Both the position numbers and the translations under genes were made by a program. The notes beneath the pieces were generated by a model, which saw only the letters and a program-made list of their open reading frames with translations, did not search any database and was not told where the DNA came from. From Sphingomonadales bacterium (GTDB lineage: Bacteria; Pseudomonadota; Alphaproteobacteria; Sphingomonadales; Sphingomonadaceae): 64,000 bases of DNA. Shown one piece after another: positions 35,930 to 46,296 of this stretch (position 1 is its first letter; each line of letters starts with the position of its first letter). The stretch is taken from positions 22,869 through 86,868 of the forward strand of contig JAGWMZ010000016.1 in the NCBI GenBank assembly GCA_028871475.1. The letters run 5' to 3'.

Positions 35930-36428
35930 AATCGCACGGCTCGCCATCAGGCGTGCCAGCTTACGAACAGCGAAACATCGCCGGGCATCAGACCGGGCCA
36001 GGTCACGATCTCGGCGGAAATGCGAAGGGGCTTCGGCGCGCAATGCGCCTGCAACAGATCGTATTTCGCTATCGGCCTTGAAGCCGCCGATGCCCGGCCC
36101 GTAGCCCCGCGCGCGGATCGACCTCCACGAAGGGCCGCTTGCCCGGATCGACCTTGACACCTTCGGGCGGCGCGATCTCCAGCTGCAGATAATTAACCGG
36201 GCGTTCCAGTTCCCGCCCGTCGAGTACGGTGGTGGTGGCATAGCTCAGCACATTGGGCAGAGCTACGGCCATATGCGCGCGATAATTGTCGCCGTGCTGG
36301 CGCATCACATCGCCGTAAAGGATGGCATGCTGCGCCATGTCGGTGGAAAATTCCCAGAAGGGCTGCATCATGCCCCATAGCGCCTGGCCGGGCAGCGTGG
36401 CGGGGGAGGTGTTGCTGGGACTGGTCAT
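35930..36428 (-). pseudogene. DUF3141 (PHA-synthase-like) protein, truncated and frameshifted
   Basis: ATG 36428 opens a frame with WGMMQPFWEFSTDMAQHAILYGDVMRQHGDNYRAH, then RELERPVNYLQLEIAPPEGVKVDPGKRPFVEVDPRAG, the N-terminal part of DUF3141 proteins. A frameshift near 36100 moves the continuation (GPGIGGFKADSEI) to another frame. The alpha/beta-hydrolase core is missing before phaB begins. In many proteobacteria DUF3141 genes lie beside PHA genes. Confidence 0.68.
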
Positions 36429-36474
36429 AGCAGATGGCTTTCCATGCATGGGCAGACAAGGCACGTTCGAAAAA

Positions 36475-36602
36475 GTCCGCCGGGCGTGACCTTCCGGTTG
36501 GGGGCGGAGAGGGGATCGCCACCCGGCGGACAAGGCATCCTGTTCCAAAACACCTTGCGTGCCCTCCCGGCAGGCAGGTGGTTGGAGAAGACCCGCCTGC
36601 CG
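36475..36602 (-). other. Strong double-hairpin region upstream of the DUF3141 remnant
   Basis: Two stems in the gene-free interval 36429-36775: GTCCGCCGGG (36475-36484) with CCCGGCGGAC (36522-36531), and CGGCAGGC (36568-36575) with GCCTGCCG (36595-36602). On the minus strand they would lie in the leader of the DUF3141 gene. I do not recognise a known riboswitch; it may be a structured leader or small RNA. Confidence 0.35.
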
Positions 36603-36775
36603 AAAAGGCACGACGCTCGACGCATCCCGGACGAAAATCGCCCACCCACAAGGGTAATGGCGGTTCAGGTCGGGAGTGCTACAAGACGTAGGACCGTTTT
36701 TAGGTGGCAGGCCCGGGCTTGGCATTGGCCTGCGAGGCCAGATTAGCGACTGTACAGGCCGATTGGCACAACAGG

Positions 36776-37525
36776 ATGAACCCTGTCGCGTTACACTTCG
36801 AACGTCTGGGTGCGCGGGATTGTCGAGCCGCTGGACTTCAATGGTCTGGATGTTGATGGCCTGGTGGCCGCCAGCGAGATCGACAAGGCCGCGCTGGCCC
36901 TGCCCGACCGGCGCGGTGGGCCTGCTGTGGCAATTGGCGGCCGAACAATCAGGCAATCCCTATATCGGCGTCAGTCCGCGCCCGGCCTTCCGTCCCTCGG
37001 GCTTCGGTGTAGTGGGCTATGCGATGATGTCTTGCCCCAATCTGCTGGCCGCGTTCCGCCGGGCGATCCATTATCTGCAAATATTGAGCGAAGTGGTCGA
37101 GGCCGATCTTGCCGAGGACGAGCAGGGCTATCGCCTGAGCTTTCTGGCCGGCGGCATCACCGATCCACGCCAGCGGCAACGGGTTGAATATGCTTGCATC
37201 TCGCTACTCGACTTCTGCCGCTGGGCCAGCGATCGCCCCTTCAATCCCATGGCCGTCGATCTGCCCTATCCGGCGCCGACCGATGCCTTGCCTTACCAGC
37301 AGGGTTTTGGTTGCCTGCCCCGGTTCGACCAGCCCGCCTGCCTTTTGCGCTTTATCCGGCAGGATCTTCTGGCGCCGCTGGTTACGTCCAATTCCGAACT
37401 GGCGGTGTTGCATGAACGCTATGCCGAAGCCTATCTGCACCGTCTGCAAATGGCGCAGGCCACGCGCGACGTGCATCGGTACGTACATCACCCACCATCT
37501 GGCCGAAGGCGACCTGGGCTTGTAT
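36776..37525 (+). pseudogene. AraC-type regulator, frameshifted and cut by IS3
   Basis: Close relative of the intact AraC gene at 53945. Matching blocks are VRGIVEPLDFNGLDVDGLVAA (first frame), then LLWQLAAEQSGNPYIGVSPRP, GYAMMSCPNLLAAFRRA, and LLDFCRWASDRPFNPM. Frameshifts are evident near 36917 and near 37480. The C-terminal helix-turn-helix domain is absent because an IS3-type sequence begins at about 37526. It is divergent from the DUF3141 remnant, just as the intact copy is divergent from phaC. Confidence 0.78.
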
Positions 37526-37720
37526 CGGATGTGTGCCGGTCACCTGAGAGTTTTATGCTCGGATCAGGAGACCCGCGAGATGAAGAAGCATACAGAGGAT
37601 TTCAAGCGCGAGACGGTGCGGATTGCACTGACCAGCGGCCTACTGCGTGAGCGAGTTGCGGGGGACATGGGGATTGGCAAATCAACCCTGCACAAGTGGA
37701 TCGCGCATACCGGCCATCAG
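37526..37720 (+). mobile_element. IS3-family OrfA fragment
   Basis: ATG 37580 follows an AGGAG site and encodes MKKHTEDFKRETVRIALTSG, then RERVAGDMGIGKSTLHKWI, the HTH of IS3/IS911 OrfA. It ends after about 45 residues against the GGDEF remnant; OrfB is absent. Confidence 0.75.
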
Positions 37721-38207
37721 ATGTGGTGATCGAGCGCGCGCCGGTTCAGCAGATTGGTCAGCCCATCGCGCGAGGCATCGTCGCGGGCGGCATCGAGATC
37801 AAGGCGCAGCTTTTCTGTTTCGCGGCAGGTTTCCGCCAGCTTGCGTTCAACCGCGGCGGTCTTCTCAATCATCATGCGCACAATGCCGGCCAGATCATAG
37901 CCCTCCGCCATCTGCGCCGCGCCATCGCCAAGATCGCGGCCAAAGGCGCCAGTATCCTTGAGCGCAGCGGCAGCCAGATCGGCAAAGGCCAGCGCCTGGT
38001 GACGCAATGCCTCGCGCTGCTCATCCGGCGCGTCGGGCGTCGCGGCAGAGGATTGGCTGGTTTCGCGCCCCATGATCGTGTCGACATCGGCCTGGCTGAG
38101 CCGAAGCCACCGTCGGCGATGTCGTCCACCGCCTTGTGCAACAGACTTTGGGCGTTGGTCACGTACAGAAAGGCAAAGGCATAATTGGTGGGAATCGGCT
38201 TGAGCAT
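37717..38207 (-). pseudogene. Diguanylate cyclase N-terminus, frameshifted and truncated
   Basis: ATG 38207 encodes MLKPIPTNYAFAFLYVTNAQ with LLHKAVDDIADGG. Near 38098 the frame shifts and continues as RLSQADVDTIMGRETSQ, ending with RDGLTNLLNRRALDHH, the first motif of a GGDEF domain. The catalytic GGDEF motif itself has been removed by the IS3 fragment. Confidence 0.7.
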
Positions 38208-38305
38208 ATCATACAGGATTTACACGGTGAATCCCTTTAGCGCCTCTTTTGTGTAACAGCGCCATTGGATTGGGAAAGATGATACTTCCCGTTGCCATTC
38301 GAGGT

Positions 38306-38905
38306 TCAGGAGTTTCCCCAAGTCGGCGACTGTCCGTCTAGCAGCAGCAGCAACACTCTTCTGATCCAGTCGTCGTCGACCAGTTCGCCTGCGACGATAA
38401 CGCGGAAGTAGAGCGAACCGCTGAGCATCGCAAAGGCGGCCTCATGGTCGAAGCCGAAGCGTAGCTCGCCACGGGTGATCGCCCGGTCGAAGATCGCAGA
38501 GATCTCGGGCGCGCGGCCTTCCCAGAATGTCCGCCGGATCGCCTGCCCTTCTTCGGAGCCGAGCGCCGCCGCGACGACTGCCTGGCCGAGGCGGGACGAC
38601 AGGAAGCCGCCGATGCTTCGCAGCGTGGCGGCAAGATCGGCCCGGAGCGAGCCGTGGTCGATGATCGGCACCGCGTCAGACAAGGCCCATGCCAAGCCGT
38701 GAAGGACTAGGGCCGCGCGCGTCGGCCAGCGTCGGTACAAGGTCGCGCGACCGACGGCAGCGCGCTCGGCCACGCCCTGTAGCGTCAGCCCATCGAACCC
38801 ATCCGCCTCCAGTGTGTCGCGAACCGCGACCGCGACACGATCCGCCACTCTGGCCGTCCGACCGCCCGGCCGGACCTTCGTTATCGGTATCATTGACGCG
38901 CTCAT
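38306..38905 (-). CDS. TetR-family transcriptional regulator
   Basis: 199 residues. The helix-turn-helix is FDGLTLQGVAERAAVGRATLYRRWPTRAAL; the C-terminal part is a TetR_C-type ligand domain. It is divergent from the membrane protein gene starting at 38956, and the 50 bp between them, with an AT-rich TAATGATACAATACG stretch, probably holds both promoters and the operator. So it likely controls that gene. Confidence 0.88.
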   Translation of the reverse strand: MSASMIPITKVRPGGRTARVADRVAVAVRDTLEADGFDGLTLQGVAERAAVGRATLYRRWPTRAALVLHGLAWALSDAVPIIDHGSLRADLAATLRSIGGFLSSRLGQAVVAAALGSEEGQAIRRTFWEGRAPEISAIFDRAITRGELRFGFDHEAAFAMLSGSLYFRVIVAGELVDDDWIRRVLLLLLDGQSPTWGNS

Positions 38906-38955
38906 TGCCTTAATGATACAATACGCCTCGTTAGTTGCAAGGGGCGGAGTTGTGT

Positions 38956-39657
38956 ATGTACGCTGGACATTTCGCGATCGGCATGGCGATCAAAGCTGCT
39001 GCGCCGCGCATCCGGGCGTTGCCAATCCTGCTGGGAGCCGGTTTCCTCGACATCGTCGACGGGGCGCTCATCGTCCTCGGTGCAGACCGGGTGACGCCGA
39101 ATCTGCACGCAGGCCCCTACCTGTTCTTTGACCTTACCTTCATCGACTGGGACCATTCGCTGCTGATGGCGATCGTGCTGTCGCTGCTTTGGGCGGCCTT
39201 CTTCCTTAAAGACCGGCAAGTCGCTGTGGTCGCAGGCCTTGCGTGCTTCTCGCACTTCCTCGCCGACGTGCCGATGCACAACGCCGACCTCGCGCTCTAC
39301 CCCTATGCCGCCGAGCACTGGGGCTACGGTTTGTGGGGCCGGCTCCAGACGGGTTCGTGGATCCTTGAGGGCATCTTCGCGGCGGCGTTGGGTGGCTGGG
39401 CATGGACCCGCTTCCGCGCGCGCGGCGTGTCGATCGGCTGGCCGATCATCGTTCTCGTCGTGCTGTTCTTTAACCTGTCGCCTTGGCTATCACCGATGAA
39501 GCAGGTCGCCACGCTCGCCGAGCCGACCACGCACATCCTGCACGGCGTCCTAGTCCTGTCGGGGTTCTTGGTGCCTGGGCTGCTGCTGTCCTGGCTGGTC
39601 GATCGGGCCGAGCGACGGGGGGCAGCGCCGGCTTCCGACGTTGCCGTGCGGGCATAA
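38956..39657 (+). CDS. Polytopic membrane protein, metal-dependent hydrolase-like
   Basis: 233 residues with about six hydrophobic helices. Histidine-rich motifs MYAGHFAIGMA, FIDWDHSLLMA and CFSHFLADVPMHNADLALY recall the membrane-bound metal-dependent hydrolases (YdjM/DUF457-like). The ATG at 38956 has GGGGCGGAG upstream. It is controlled, by position, by the divergent TetR gene. Substrate unknown. Confidence 0.7.
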   Translation: MYAGHFAIGMAIKAAAPRIRALPILLGAGFLDIVDGALIVLGADRVTPNLHAGPYLFFDLTFIDWDHSLLMAIVLSLLWAAFFLKDRQVAVVAGLACFSHFLADVPMHNADLALYPYAAEHWGYGLWGRLQTGSWILEGIFAAALGGWAWTRFRARGVSIGWPIIVLVVLFFNLSPWLSPMKQVATLAEPTTHILHGVLVLSGFLVPGLLLSWLVDRAERRGAAPASDVAVRA

Positions 39658-39815
39658 GCTCGGCGAAGACGGTCGCGCTAGCGCTGGCAGCGATCACCGC
39701 ACTCGCGCCGGCGCGGGGCGGTCGGCGTGCTGGTGTCTACAGAATCGGGCCCGCCCCGCTGCGCGGTCGGCCCGAGCTGCACGATCTGCCGCGGCACCCC
39801 AAGAGCGCATTTCGA

Positions 39816-40410
39816 TCAGTCTGGATCATACCCGCAAGAGCTGAAGTAATTGGCGCATTCGGCGGGTTGGAAGATGTCGACGAGCTTGCCGATGAGGCTC
39901 CACAGGCCGCTGACTGTGCGCTCGCCAATTTTCCTGAGCAGGGCTTTGAGGCGGGAGAAAGCCTTCTCAATCGGATTGAAGTCCGGGTTGTAGGGCGGAA
40001 GGAAGCGCAGTGTCGCGGCTGCTGCTTCGATCCGATCTCGGACTGCCGGACGCTTATGGCTCGACAGATTGTCCATTATGACGACGTCACCGGGCCGCAG
40101 TTCGGGCAGGAGAACCTAGGCCACGTAGGCCTCGAACCAATCACCGTTGATGGGACCGTCCAGCACCATCGGCGCAACCATGCCGGTCATGCGCAGAGCG
40201 GCGACCAGTGTAGTGGTCTTGCGGTGCCCGTGAGGGAAACCCATCCGCAGTCGCTCGCCTTTGGCGTAGCGGCCATGGCTGCGGGTCATGTCGGTGGCGG
40301 TCCAGGTTTCATCGATAAAGACCAGGCGTTCCGGTTCGAGATCGACCTGTCCGTCGAACCAATCATGCCGCTGCTTCAGGACGTCGGGACGGTCCTGCTC
40401 GATTGCATGG
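39816..40410 (-). pseudogene. IS630-family transposase, amber stop and 5' truncation
   Basis: The frame reads LVFIDETWTATDMTRSHGRYAKGERL, GPINGDWFEAYVA, a TAG at 40118-40116, then VLLPELRPGDVVIMDNLSSHK and LPPYNPDFNPIEKAFSRLK to the stop at 39816. Frame is kept across the TAG, so it is a point nonsense mutation in an otherwise intact DDE core (D, D, E all visible). The N-terminus is cut by the IS110 insertion at about 40410. Confidence 0.82.
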
Positions 40411-41290
40411 CCAGTTTTTATGGGATGGCCCGCTCCTTTTCCCCGGCATCGGATATGATGCCGGTGCTTGAGAAGGAAAGGAGCGGACCGATATCTATTG
40501 TGATCCTTGGCGTTGATTTGGGCAAGAGCGCCTGCAGTGTGGTGGGCGTGGATGCGTCCGGCGCAGTGGTTGTACGCCGGTCGATGCGGCGTCAGACGCT
40601 GATCGACTATGTCGCCAAGCTGCCGGCTTGCGTGGTTGCTATGGAAGCATGCTGTGGTGCCTATCATCTGGGGCGCGCTTGTTTGCCGCGCACGGACACG
40701 AGATCCGGCTTAGGTCGTCAGAGTACGTGCGTCCTTATGTAAAAATACAGAAGAACGATGGTCGCGACGCCGAGGGGATCGCCAAGGCGGCCTCGCGTCC
40801 AACAATGCGCTTCGTCGAGCTCAAGAACCAGGAGCAGCTGGACATTCAGACTCTCCACCGGGTCCGGTCGCGCCTCGTGGCTGAGCGCAGGAGCCTGATC
40901 AACCAGTTGCGGGCGATCCTGCTGGAGCGCGGGACGATCTTCCCGGTCGGGCGCCGCAAGCTGGAACTGGGTATCGATGGCATGTTGGCCGATGAGGACA
41001 CGACATTGTCACCGCGCTTGCGGCAACTGGTGGGTGAACTACGCACGGAATGGCGCGATCTCGATGCCAGGATCGAAGCACTGAACGGCGAGTTCATCGA
41101 ACTGGCGCGCAATGATGCCGCCGCACGAAGGCTCACCTCGATCTCCGGCGTTGGGGTTTTGAACGCAACGGCTCTGATCGCGGCCGTGGGCGACGCAAGC
41201 AGTTTCGCCAAAGCACGGGATCTAGGGACCTGGCTCGGACTGGTCCCCCGACAACACACCACCGGTGGCCGCCAGCATCAGCTGGAAACC
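40411..41290 (+). pseudogene. IS110-family transposase, frameshifted and 3'-truncated
   Basis: First frame, from about 40455: ILGVDLGKSACSVVGVDASG and VVAMEACCGAYHLGR. It shifts near 40680 and continues RLFAAHGHEIRL, YVKIQKNDGRDAEGIAKA, then SISGVGVLNATALIAAVGDAS and LGTWLGLVPRQHTTGG. Both the RuvC-like DEDD start and the transposase_20 C-terminal region are recognisable; the end is lost after GGRQHQL beside the ABC permease gene. Confidence 0.8.
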
Positions 41291-41309
41291 CCATTGTTGG
41301 AGGTGCTCT

Positions 41310-42434
41310 TTATGTCATGCTGCTAATGGTTTTACGAAATCGCGTAAGGGCCGCGAAGAAAAATAAGGACCCTATGGCGATAATTGATAGGAACTGATGC
41401 CATACAACCGCAAAGCCGGCGCCCCGGTATAAAACGGCCTGGGACATACTGACGAAATGGGTGGTCGGTGCAACCAGCATCACCATCTGCACAAAGTCAG
41501 GCATGCTTTCACGTGCTGTCACTCCGCCCGACAACATTTGAAGCGGCAATAGCACAAGCATCAGCAGCAAGCCGAATTGCGGCATTGAACGTGCAATGGT
41601 TCCCATGAAAATGCCCATTGATGTGGTGGCAAACAGATGGAGAGCCGCACCCAACAGAAACAGTGCGATGGATCCTTCGATCGGCACGCCCAAAAGCCCC
41701 TGAACCATGAATATCAGGGAAAGGCCGCAAGCGATCAGCACCACAAGGCCCATGGCCCAGACTTTGCTGGCCATGATTTCAAAGGGCGTGACAGGCATCA
41801 CCAGAAGATGTTCGATGGTGCCATGTTCGCGTTCACGGATCAGCGCGGCCCCGGTCAGGATGATGGAGAGCATTGTCACATTGTTGATGATTTCCATCAG
41901 CGATGCGAACCAGCTTTGCGTCAGATTGGGATTGAAGCGTGCCCGCAGGTTCATGCTGACCGGACCTGTGGCGGCAGAACGGGTTCCTGCAAGAAATTCG
42001 CTCGCCTCGCCCTGCACGATCTGCTGGATATATCCGCCGCCGGTAAAGGCCTGTGTCATGCTGGTGGCATCGACATTCAACTGAACGGTGGGATGGCGCC
42101 CAGCCAGCACGTCTCTTTGAAAATTGGGTGGGATATCGAGAGCAAACGTATAGGTTCCCGCATCCAGTCCCTTGTCCACCTGTGGCAGGTTGATCAAGGC
42201 TGGCTGGGTAAAGTGTGGCGGATAGAAAGCGCTGCTGACCCGGTTGGACAGGGGCGATTGATCCTCGTCCACGATTGCGATCGGCGCCTTGTGCAATGTT
42301 TCTGGCATCCCCGTTGCGGCAGCATAGATACCCAGAGAAAAAGCATAGAAAATCAGAACCAGCATCATGGGGTCGCGCCACAGGCTGCGCAGTTCCTTGA
42401 TACCAAGGCGGTAGATATTGATCGCCTGTTCCAT
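41310..42434 (-). CDS. ABC-2 type permease (YhhJ-like)
   Basis: 374 residues. One N-terminal helix (LVLIFYAFSLGIYAAATG), a large periplasmic domain (SPLSNRVSSAFYPPHFTQP), then five C-terminal helices with ALIREREHGTIEHLLVMPVTPFEIMASKVW, the ABC-2 coupling region. It begins three bases after the stop of the ATPase gene. With the ATPase, fusion protein and outer-membrane factor it forms a tripartite exporter like E. coli YhiI-RbbA-YhhJ. Its 3' end abuts the IS110 remnant but the C-terminus looks complete. Confidence 0.9.
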   Translation of the reverse strand: MEQAINIYRLGIKELRSLWRDPMMLVLIFYAFSLGIYAAATGMPETLHKAPIAIVDEDQSPLSNRVSSAFYPPHFTQPALINLPQVDKGLDAGTYTFALDIPPNFQRDVLAGRHPTVQLNVDATSMTQAFTGGGYIQQIVQGEASEFLAGTRSAATGPVSMNLRARFNPNLTQSWFASLMEIINNVTMLSIILTGAALIREREHGTIEHLLVMPVTPFEIMASKVWAMGLVVLIACGLSLIFMVQGLLGVPIEGSIALFLLGAALHLFATTSMGIFMGTIARSMPQFGLLLMLVLLPLQMLSGGVTARESMPDFVQMVMLVAPTTHFVSMSQAVLYRGAGFAVVWHQFLSIIAIGSLFFFAALTRFRKTISSMT

Positions 42435-42437
42435 GAA

Positions 42438-45224
42438 TCAACGCTCCTGCTTGCGAAGGAGGATGGCACATGCACCCAGCAGGATTGGGAAACTGATGGC
42501 CAGGGCCATCAATTGGTGGGTCAGGTCGACAAACCCCAATCCTTTTGAAAAAACGCCGCGGCAAATCGTGACGAAATGGCTGGCCGGAAAGATCGTGCCG
42601 ATGGCCTTGCCCACTCCCTCCAGCGAGGACACCGGATTGGTCAACCCTGAAAACTGGACCGAGGGCAGGATGGTCCCGATGGCTGTGGCGAACAGGGCCG
42701 CGATCTGGCTGCGCATGAAGATCGAGAACAACAGGCCAATGGCGGTAGAGCACAACGTGTACAGAAAGGCCCCCACCGTCATGGCCAGCAGATTGCCCGT
42801 CATGGGCACGCGGAACACGAAAACCGCAACGAGCACCAGCGTCACATAATTCACCATGGCCAGCACCACATAAGGTAGTTGCTTGCCCAGCAGGAATTCA
42901 AGGCGTGTGATGGGCGTCACGTAGAAATTGATGATCGAGCCGAGTTCCTTTTCCCGGACCACGCTGAGCGCGGTAAGGATGGCCGGAAACAGGAGCAGCA
43001 GGATCGGTATGACCGCTGGCGCGATGGCGATCAGGCTGAGCACATTGGGGTTGTAGCGATAGCGCAATTCGATGTTAACTGCGCCGCTGGATGGTCGTGC
43101 GCCAGTTGCCTGAAGGGACATGTTGCTCAACCATTCGGCATGCATCGCCTGTAGATAGCCCTTGATGGTCTCTGCGCGTGTTGGCATTGCCCCGTCCATC
43201 CAGACACCGATCTCGACCGGCACACCGCGTCTTAGATCGCGTGCGAAATTGGGCGGTATTTCCAAGGCTACGCTGATTTCGCCCGCGCGCATTCTCCGGT
43301 CGAGCGAGGCATAATCCGTGATCGGACTATGTTCGACGAAATAACGGGACCCGGCAAGATTGAGTGCATAATTCTCGCTGGTGGTCGTGCCATCGCGATC
43401 CAGCACTGCAAATGGCAGTTTTTCAACATCCAGACTGATACCATAGCCCATGATGAACATCAGGATCACACTGCCCAACAAGGCTAGTGTGGCTCGGATG
43501 GGATCGCGGCGCAATTCAAGCGATTCACGCCTAGCATAGCTCATCATGCGGCGCTGGCTGAAACGCGGGGACACTTGGAGGTGGGGCGATGACGCATCGT
43601 TCTTTGCTGTCGTGGCAACAGGGATGGGGGAGGGCGCTACCTCATCACTTGCGTCCTTCTCGTCTGCCACGGGAGCAGTGCTGCCCGTTGCCTCTTGCAG
43701 ACAGCTGATGAAGGCTTCTTCCAGCCCCGCGCTGCCACGTTGTTCCACGATGGCGGTCGGCGTGTCACTGATCAACACTCGCCCTGCATGCATCAGGGAA
43801 ATGCGGTCGCACCGCATCGCCTCGTTCATGAAATGGGTGGAAATGAAAATGGTGACCTGGTCGTTGCGCGACAGATCGATCATCATCTGCCAGAACTGGT
43901 CGCGAGCAATCGGGTCCACCCCCGAAGTCGGCTCATCCAAAATCAGCATTTCTGGCTTGTGGATCATCGCCACAGCCAGGCTCAACCGCTGTCGCTGGCC
44001 CAGGGGAATGGAGTCCGGCAAGGCCTCCATGATGTCGTTCAGGTCGAAACGACCGGCCATTTCCTGAATACGGGCCGGAATGATGTCTTTGGGCACATGG
44101 AAAAGCTGGGCGTGCAGTTCCAGGTTTTGCCTCACGGTCAATTCGGAATAGAGCGAAAAGGCCTGTGACATGTAGCCGACACGTCCCCGTGTGGCCATGT
44201 CGTCGTTTTCGACTTCGCGACCAAACAGCCACGCCTGTCCGTCCGTGGCCTTGAGCAGGCCGGTAAGCATTTTCATCGTGGTCGATTTGCCGCAGCCGTT
44301 CGACCCCAGAAAACCGAAGATTTCGCCCCGTTCGATCCGGAAGTCGACATGATCAACCGCGGTAAAGTCGCCAAAGCGCATGGTCAGTCCCTGCGCCTCG
44401 ATGGCCACCTCATTGTCGCTGGCCCGTGCGGGAATCTCAACCGGTTTGTGGCCGCGCCGGCGCTCTTCGGGCAACAGGGCGATAAAGGCGCGCTCCAACG
44501 TGGGTTCATTGGTGCGCGCGTAAAAATCCTGTGCTGTGCCAGTTGCCAGGATGCGCCCAGCGTCCATCGCCACCAACCAGTCGAAGCGTTCTGCTTCTTC
44601 CATATAAGCGGTGGCTACCAGCACGCTCATCGTCGGGCGGTCGGCACGGATACTGTCGATCAGGTCCCAGAACTGGGCCCGCGACAAGGGATCAACGCCC
44701 GTGGTCGGTTCATCCAGCAGCAGGAAGTCAGGATCGTGTATCAGGGCGCAGCACAGGCCCAGCTTTTGCTTCATGCCTCCGGACAGCTTGCCCGCAGGGC
44801 GCTTGCGAAATGGGGCAAGCCCGGTGCTGTGTGTCAATTGAGCGATGCGGCGTTCGCGCTCCTGCGCATCCTGGCCGAACAATCGCCCAAAGAATTCCAG
44901 ATTTTCGTCAATCGACAGGGTGGGATACAGGTTTCTGCCGAGGCCTTGCGGCATATAGGCGATGCGGGGGCAGATCCCTTCGCGGTGTTCTCGGTCCGCC
45001 ATGTCTCCGCCCAGCACCTCCACCATTCCGCTCTGAATGGCGCGCGCGCCAGCCAGAAGCGAAAACAGGCTGGACTTGCCAACACCATCGGGCCCGATCA
45101 TCGCCACCATCTTGCCAGCGGGGATATCCAGATCCACCCCGTCGAGCGCCAAGGTCTTGCCATAGTGAAGGCTGACGCCCGATATCCGGGCGACCGGAGG
45201 AGAGGCAGCGATGATCCCTGTCAT
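42438..45224 (-). CDS. RbbA-like ABC exporter: two ATPase domains fused to a permease
   Basis: 928 residues. First nucleotide-binding domain: Walker [10 protein letters not shown], signature LSGGMKQKL, Walker [13 protein letters not shown]. Second: GSNGCGKST, a degenerate signature [20 protein letters not shown]. From about residue 560 an ABC-2 permease half follows, with a long periplasmic loop and [30 protein letters not shown] 45224 overlaps the HlyD gene stop (ATGA). Substrate unknown; operon context with PHA and fatty-acid genes is noted. Confidence 0.92.
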   Translation of the reverse strand: MTGIIAASPPVARISGVSLHYGKTLALDGVDLDIPAGKMVAMIGPDGVGKSSLFSLLAGARAIQSGMVEVLGGDMADREHREGICPRIAYMPQGLGRNLYPTLSIDENLEFFGRLFGQDAQERERRIAQLTHSTGLAPFRKRPAGKLSGGMKQKLGLCCALIHDPDFLLLDEPTTGVDPLSRAQFWDLIDSIRADRPTMSVLVATAYMEEAERFDWLVAMDAGRILATGTAQDFYARTNEPTLERAFIALLPEERRRGHKPVEIPARASDNEVAIEAQGLTMRFGDFTAVDHVDFRIERGEIFGFLGSNGCGKSTTMKMLTGLLKATDGQAWLFGREVENDDMATRGRVGYMSQAFSLYSELTVRQNLELHAQLFHVPKDIIPARIQEMAGRFDLNDIMEALPDSIPLGQRQRLSLAVAMIHKPEMLILDEPTSGVDPIARDQFWQMMIDLSRNDQVTIFISTHFMNEAMRCDRISLMHAGRVLISDTPTAIVEQRGSAGLEEAFISCLQEATGSTAPVADEKDASDEVAPSPIPVATTAKNDASSPHLQVSPRFSQRRMMSYARRESLELRRDPIRATLALLGSVILMFIMGYGISLDVEKLPFAVLDRDGTTTSENYALNLAGSRYFVEHSPITDYASLDRRMRAGEISVALEIPPNFARDLRRGVPVEIGVWMDGAMPTRAETIKGYLQAMHAEWLSNMSLQATGARPSSGAVNIELRYRYNPNVLSLIAIAPAVIPILLLLFPAILTALSVVREKELGSIINFYVTPITRLEFLLGKQLPYVVLAMVNYVTLVLVAVFVFRVPMTGNLLAMTVGAFLYTLCSTAIGLLFSIFMRSQIAALFATAIGTILPSVQFSGLTNPVSSLEGVGKAIGTIFPASHFVTICRGVFSKGLGFVDLTHQLMALAISFPILLGACAILLRKQER

Positions 45225-46294
45225 CGTGACACATTCACCGTTAGATTGGCAGGCCATTGTGTGCCAGTGTCAAGACGCACATAGGCAACGCCGGGCAGGC
45301 CGGTTTTCACTTTGTTGATATAACGCTCCAGCAAGGCTCGATCGATTTGCGCCTTCACACGGAACATCAGCTTCTGACGTTCAGTCTCGGTTTCCACCGT
45401 TTTGGGCGTGAACTGGGCTACATCGGCCACAAAGCTCACCTTCGCCGGGATGACGATGTCGGGCGCGGCGTCCAGGACCAGATGCACATCGCTGCCGATG
45501 GCCACCTTGCCCGCCACCGTCTCGGGAAGGAAGAAGGTCATGTAGACATCGCCAAGGTTCACCAGATTGAGTACGCGTCCACCGCCTGCGACCACTTCGC
45601 CGGGTTGAGCGACGCGATACTGGATGCGACCGGCCACCGGCGCCTTCAGGTCACTGTCCTGGATATCGGCCTGGATACGCTGAATCGTGGCTCGCACGGC
45701 ATCGACCTGAGATCTTGCGCCGATCACCTGATTACGTGCAGTGGTGATGGCGGAATCGACAGCCGCCAATTGTGCCCGCGCTGCCTCGACTGCGGCCGCA
45801 GCTCCCTCGACCCGCGCCTGATCGTCATCCCGTTCCTGAACCGCGGTTGCCCCTTCCTGCGACAGGGTCGTCGATCTGGTCAGCCGCTTGCGCGCCACGC
45901 TCAGTTCCGCCTCACGCTGGCGTACTCCGGCCTGGGCTGCCGCGCGGTTGCTCTGCTGCTGGGCGACCTGGCTTTCGGCGATCTCGATGGAGTTGGATGC
46001 CTGCGCCAGTTGCGCCGTGGCTTCTGCCTTTTGCGCATTGAGAACATCGGTATCCATATGCGCCACAACCTGCCCGGCGGTCACGAAAGCGCCTTCGTCC
46101 ACCAGGATTTCCCGGATGCGCCCGGGCGATTTAGCCGAGATGTCAACCTCGACAGCCTCGATCCTGCCGTTACCACTGATGATGCCAGCAGGCAGTCCTG
46201 CAGGGCGTAATAAAGCCCACAGCACCCCCCCGACCGACAGGATGGCGGCGGCAACGATGCCCCGAATGATCCAGCTTTTCTGGGAGGCCTTCAT
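45221..46294 (-). CDS. HlyD-family membrane fusion protein
   Basis: 357 residues. One N-terminal membrane helix, then the two lipoyl-like halves ([29 protein letters not shown] and [29 protein letters not shown]) around a coiled coil (residues about 95-200, rich in A, Q, R, E). A beta-barrel domain closes the protein. It bridges the ABC exporter in the inner membrane and the outer-membrane factor encoded two bases upstream. A diverged copy is at 61611. Confidence 0.92.
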   Translation of the reverse strand: MKASQKSWIIRGIVAAAILSVGGVLWALLRPAGLPAGIISGNGRIEAVEVDISAKSPGRIREILVDEGAFVTAGQVVAHMDTDVLNAQKAEATAQLAQASNSIEIAESQVAQQQSNRAAAQAGVRQREAELSVARKRLTRSTTLSQEGATAVQERDDDQARVEGAAAAVEAARAQLAAVDSAITTARNQVIGARSQVDAVRATIQRIQADIQDSDLKAPVAGRIQYRVAQPGEVVAGGGRVLNLVNLGDVYMTFFLPETVAGKVAIGSDVHLVLDAAPDIVIPAKVSFVADVAQFTPKTVETETERQKLMFRVKAQIDRALLERYINKVKTGLPGVAYVRLDTGTQWPANLTVNVSR

Positions 46295-46296
46295 CG

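Noticed and set aside
39483..40742. 419-residue plus-strand open frame
   Set aside because: It strings together the end of the membrane protein gene in another frame, antisense IS630 and the IS110 start; only the last part is real.
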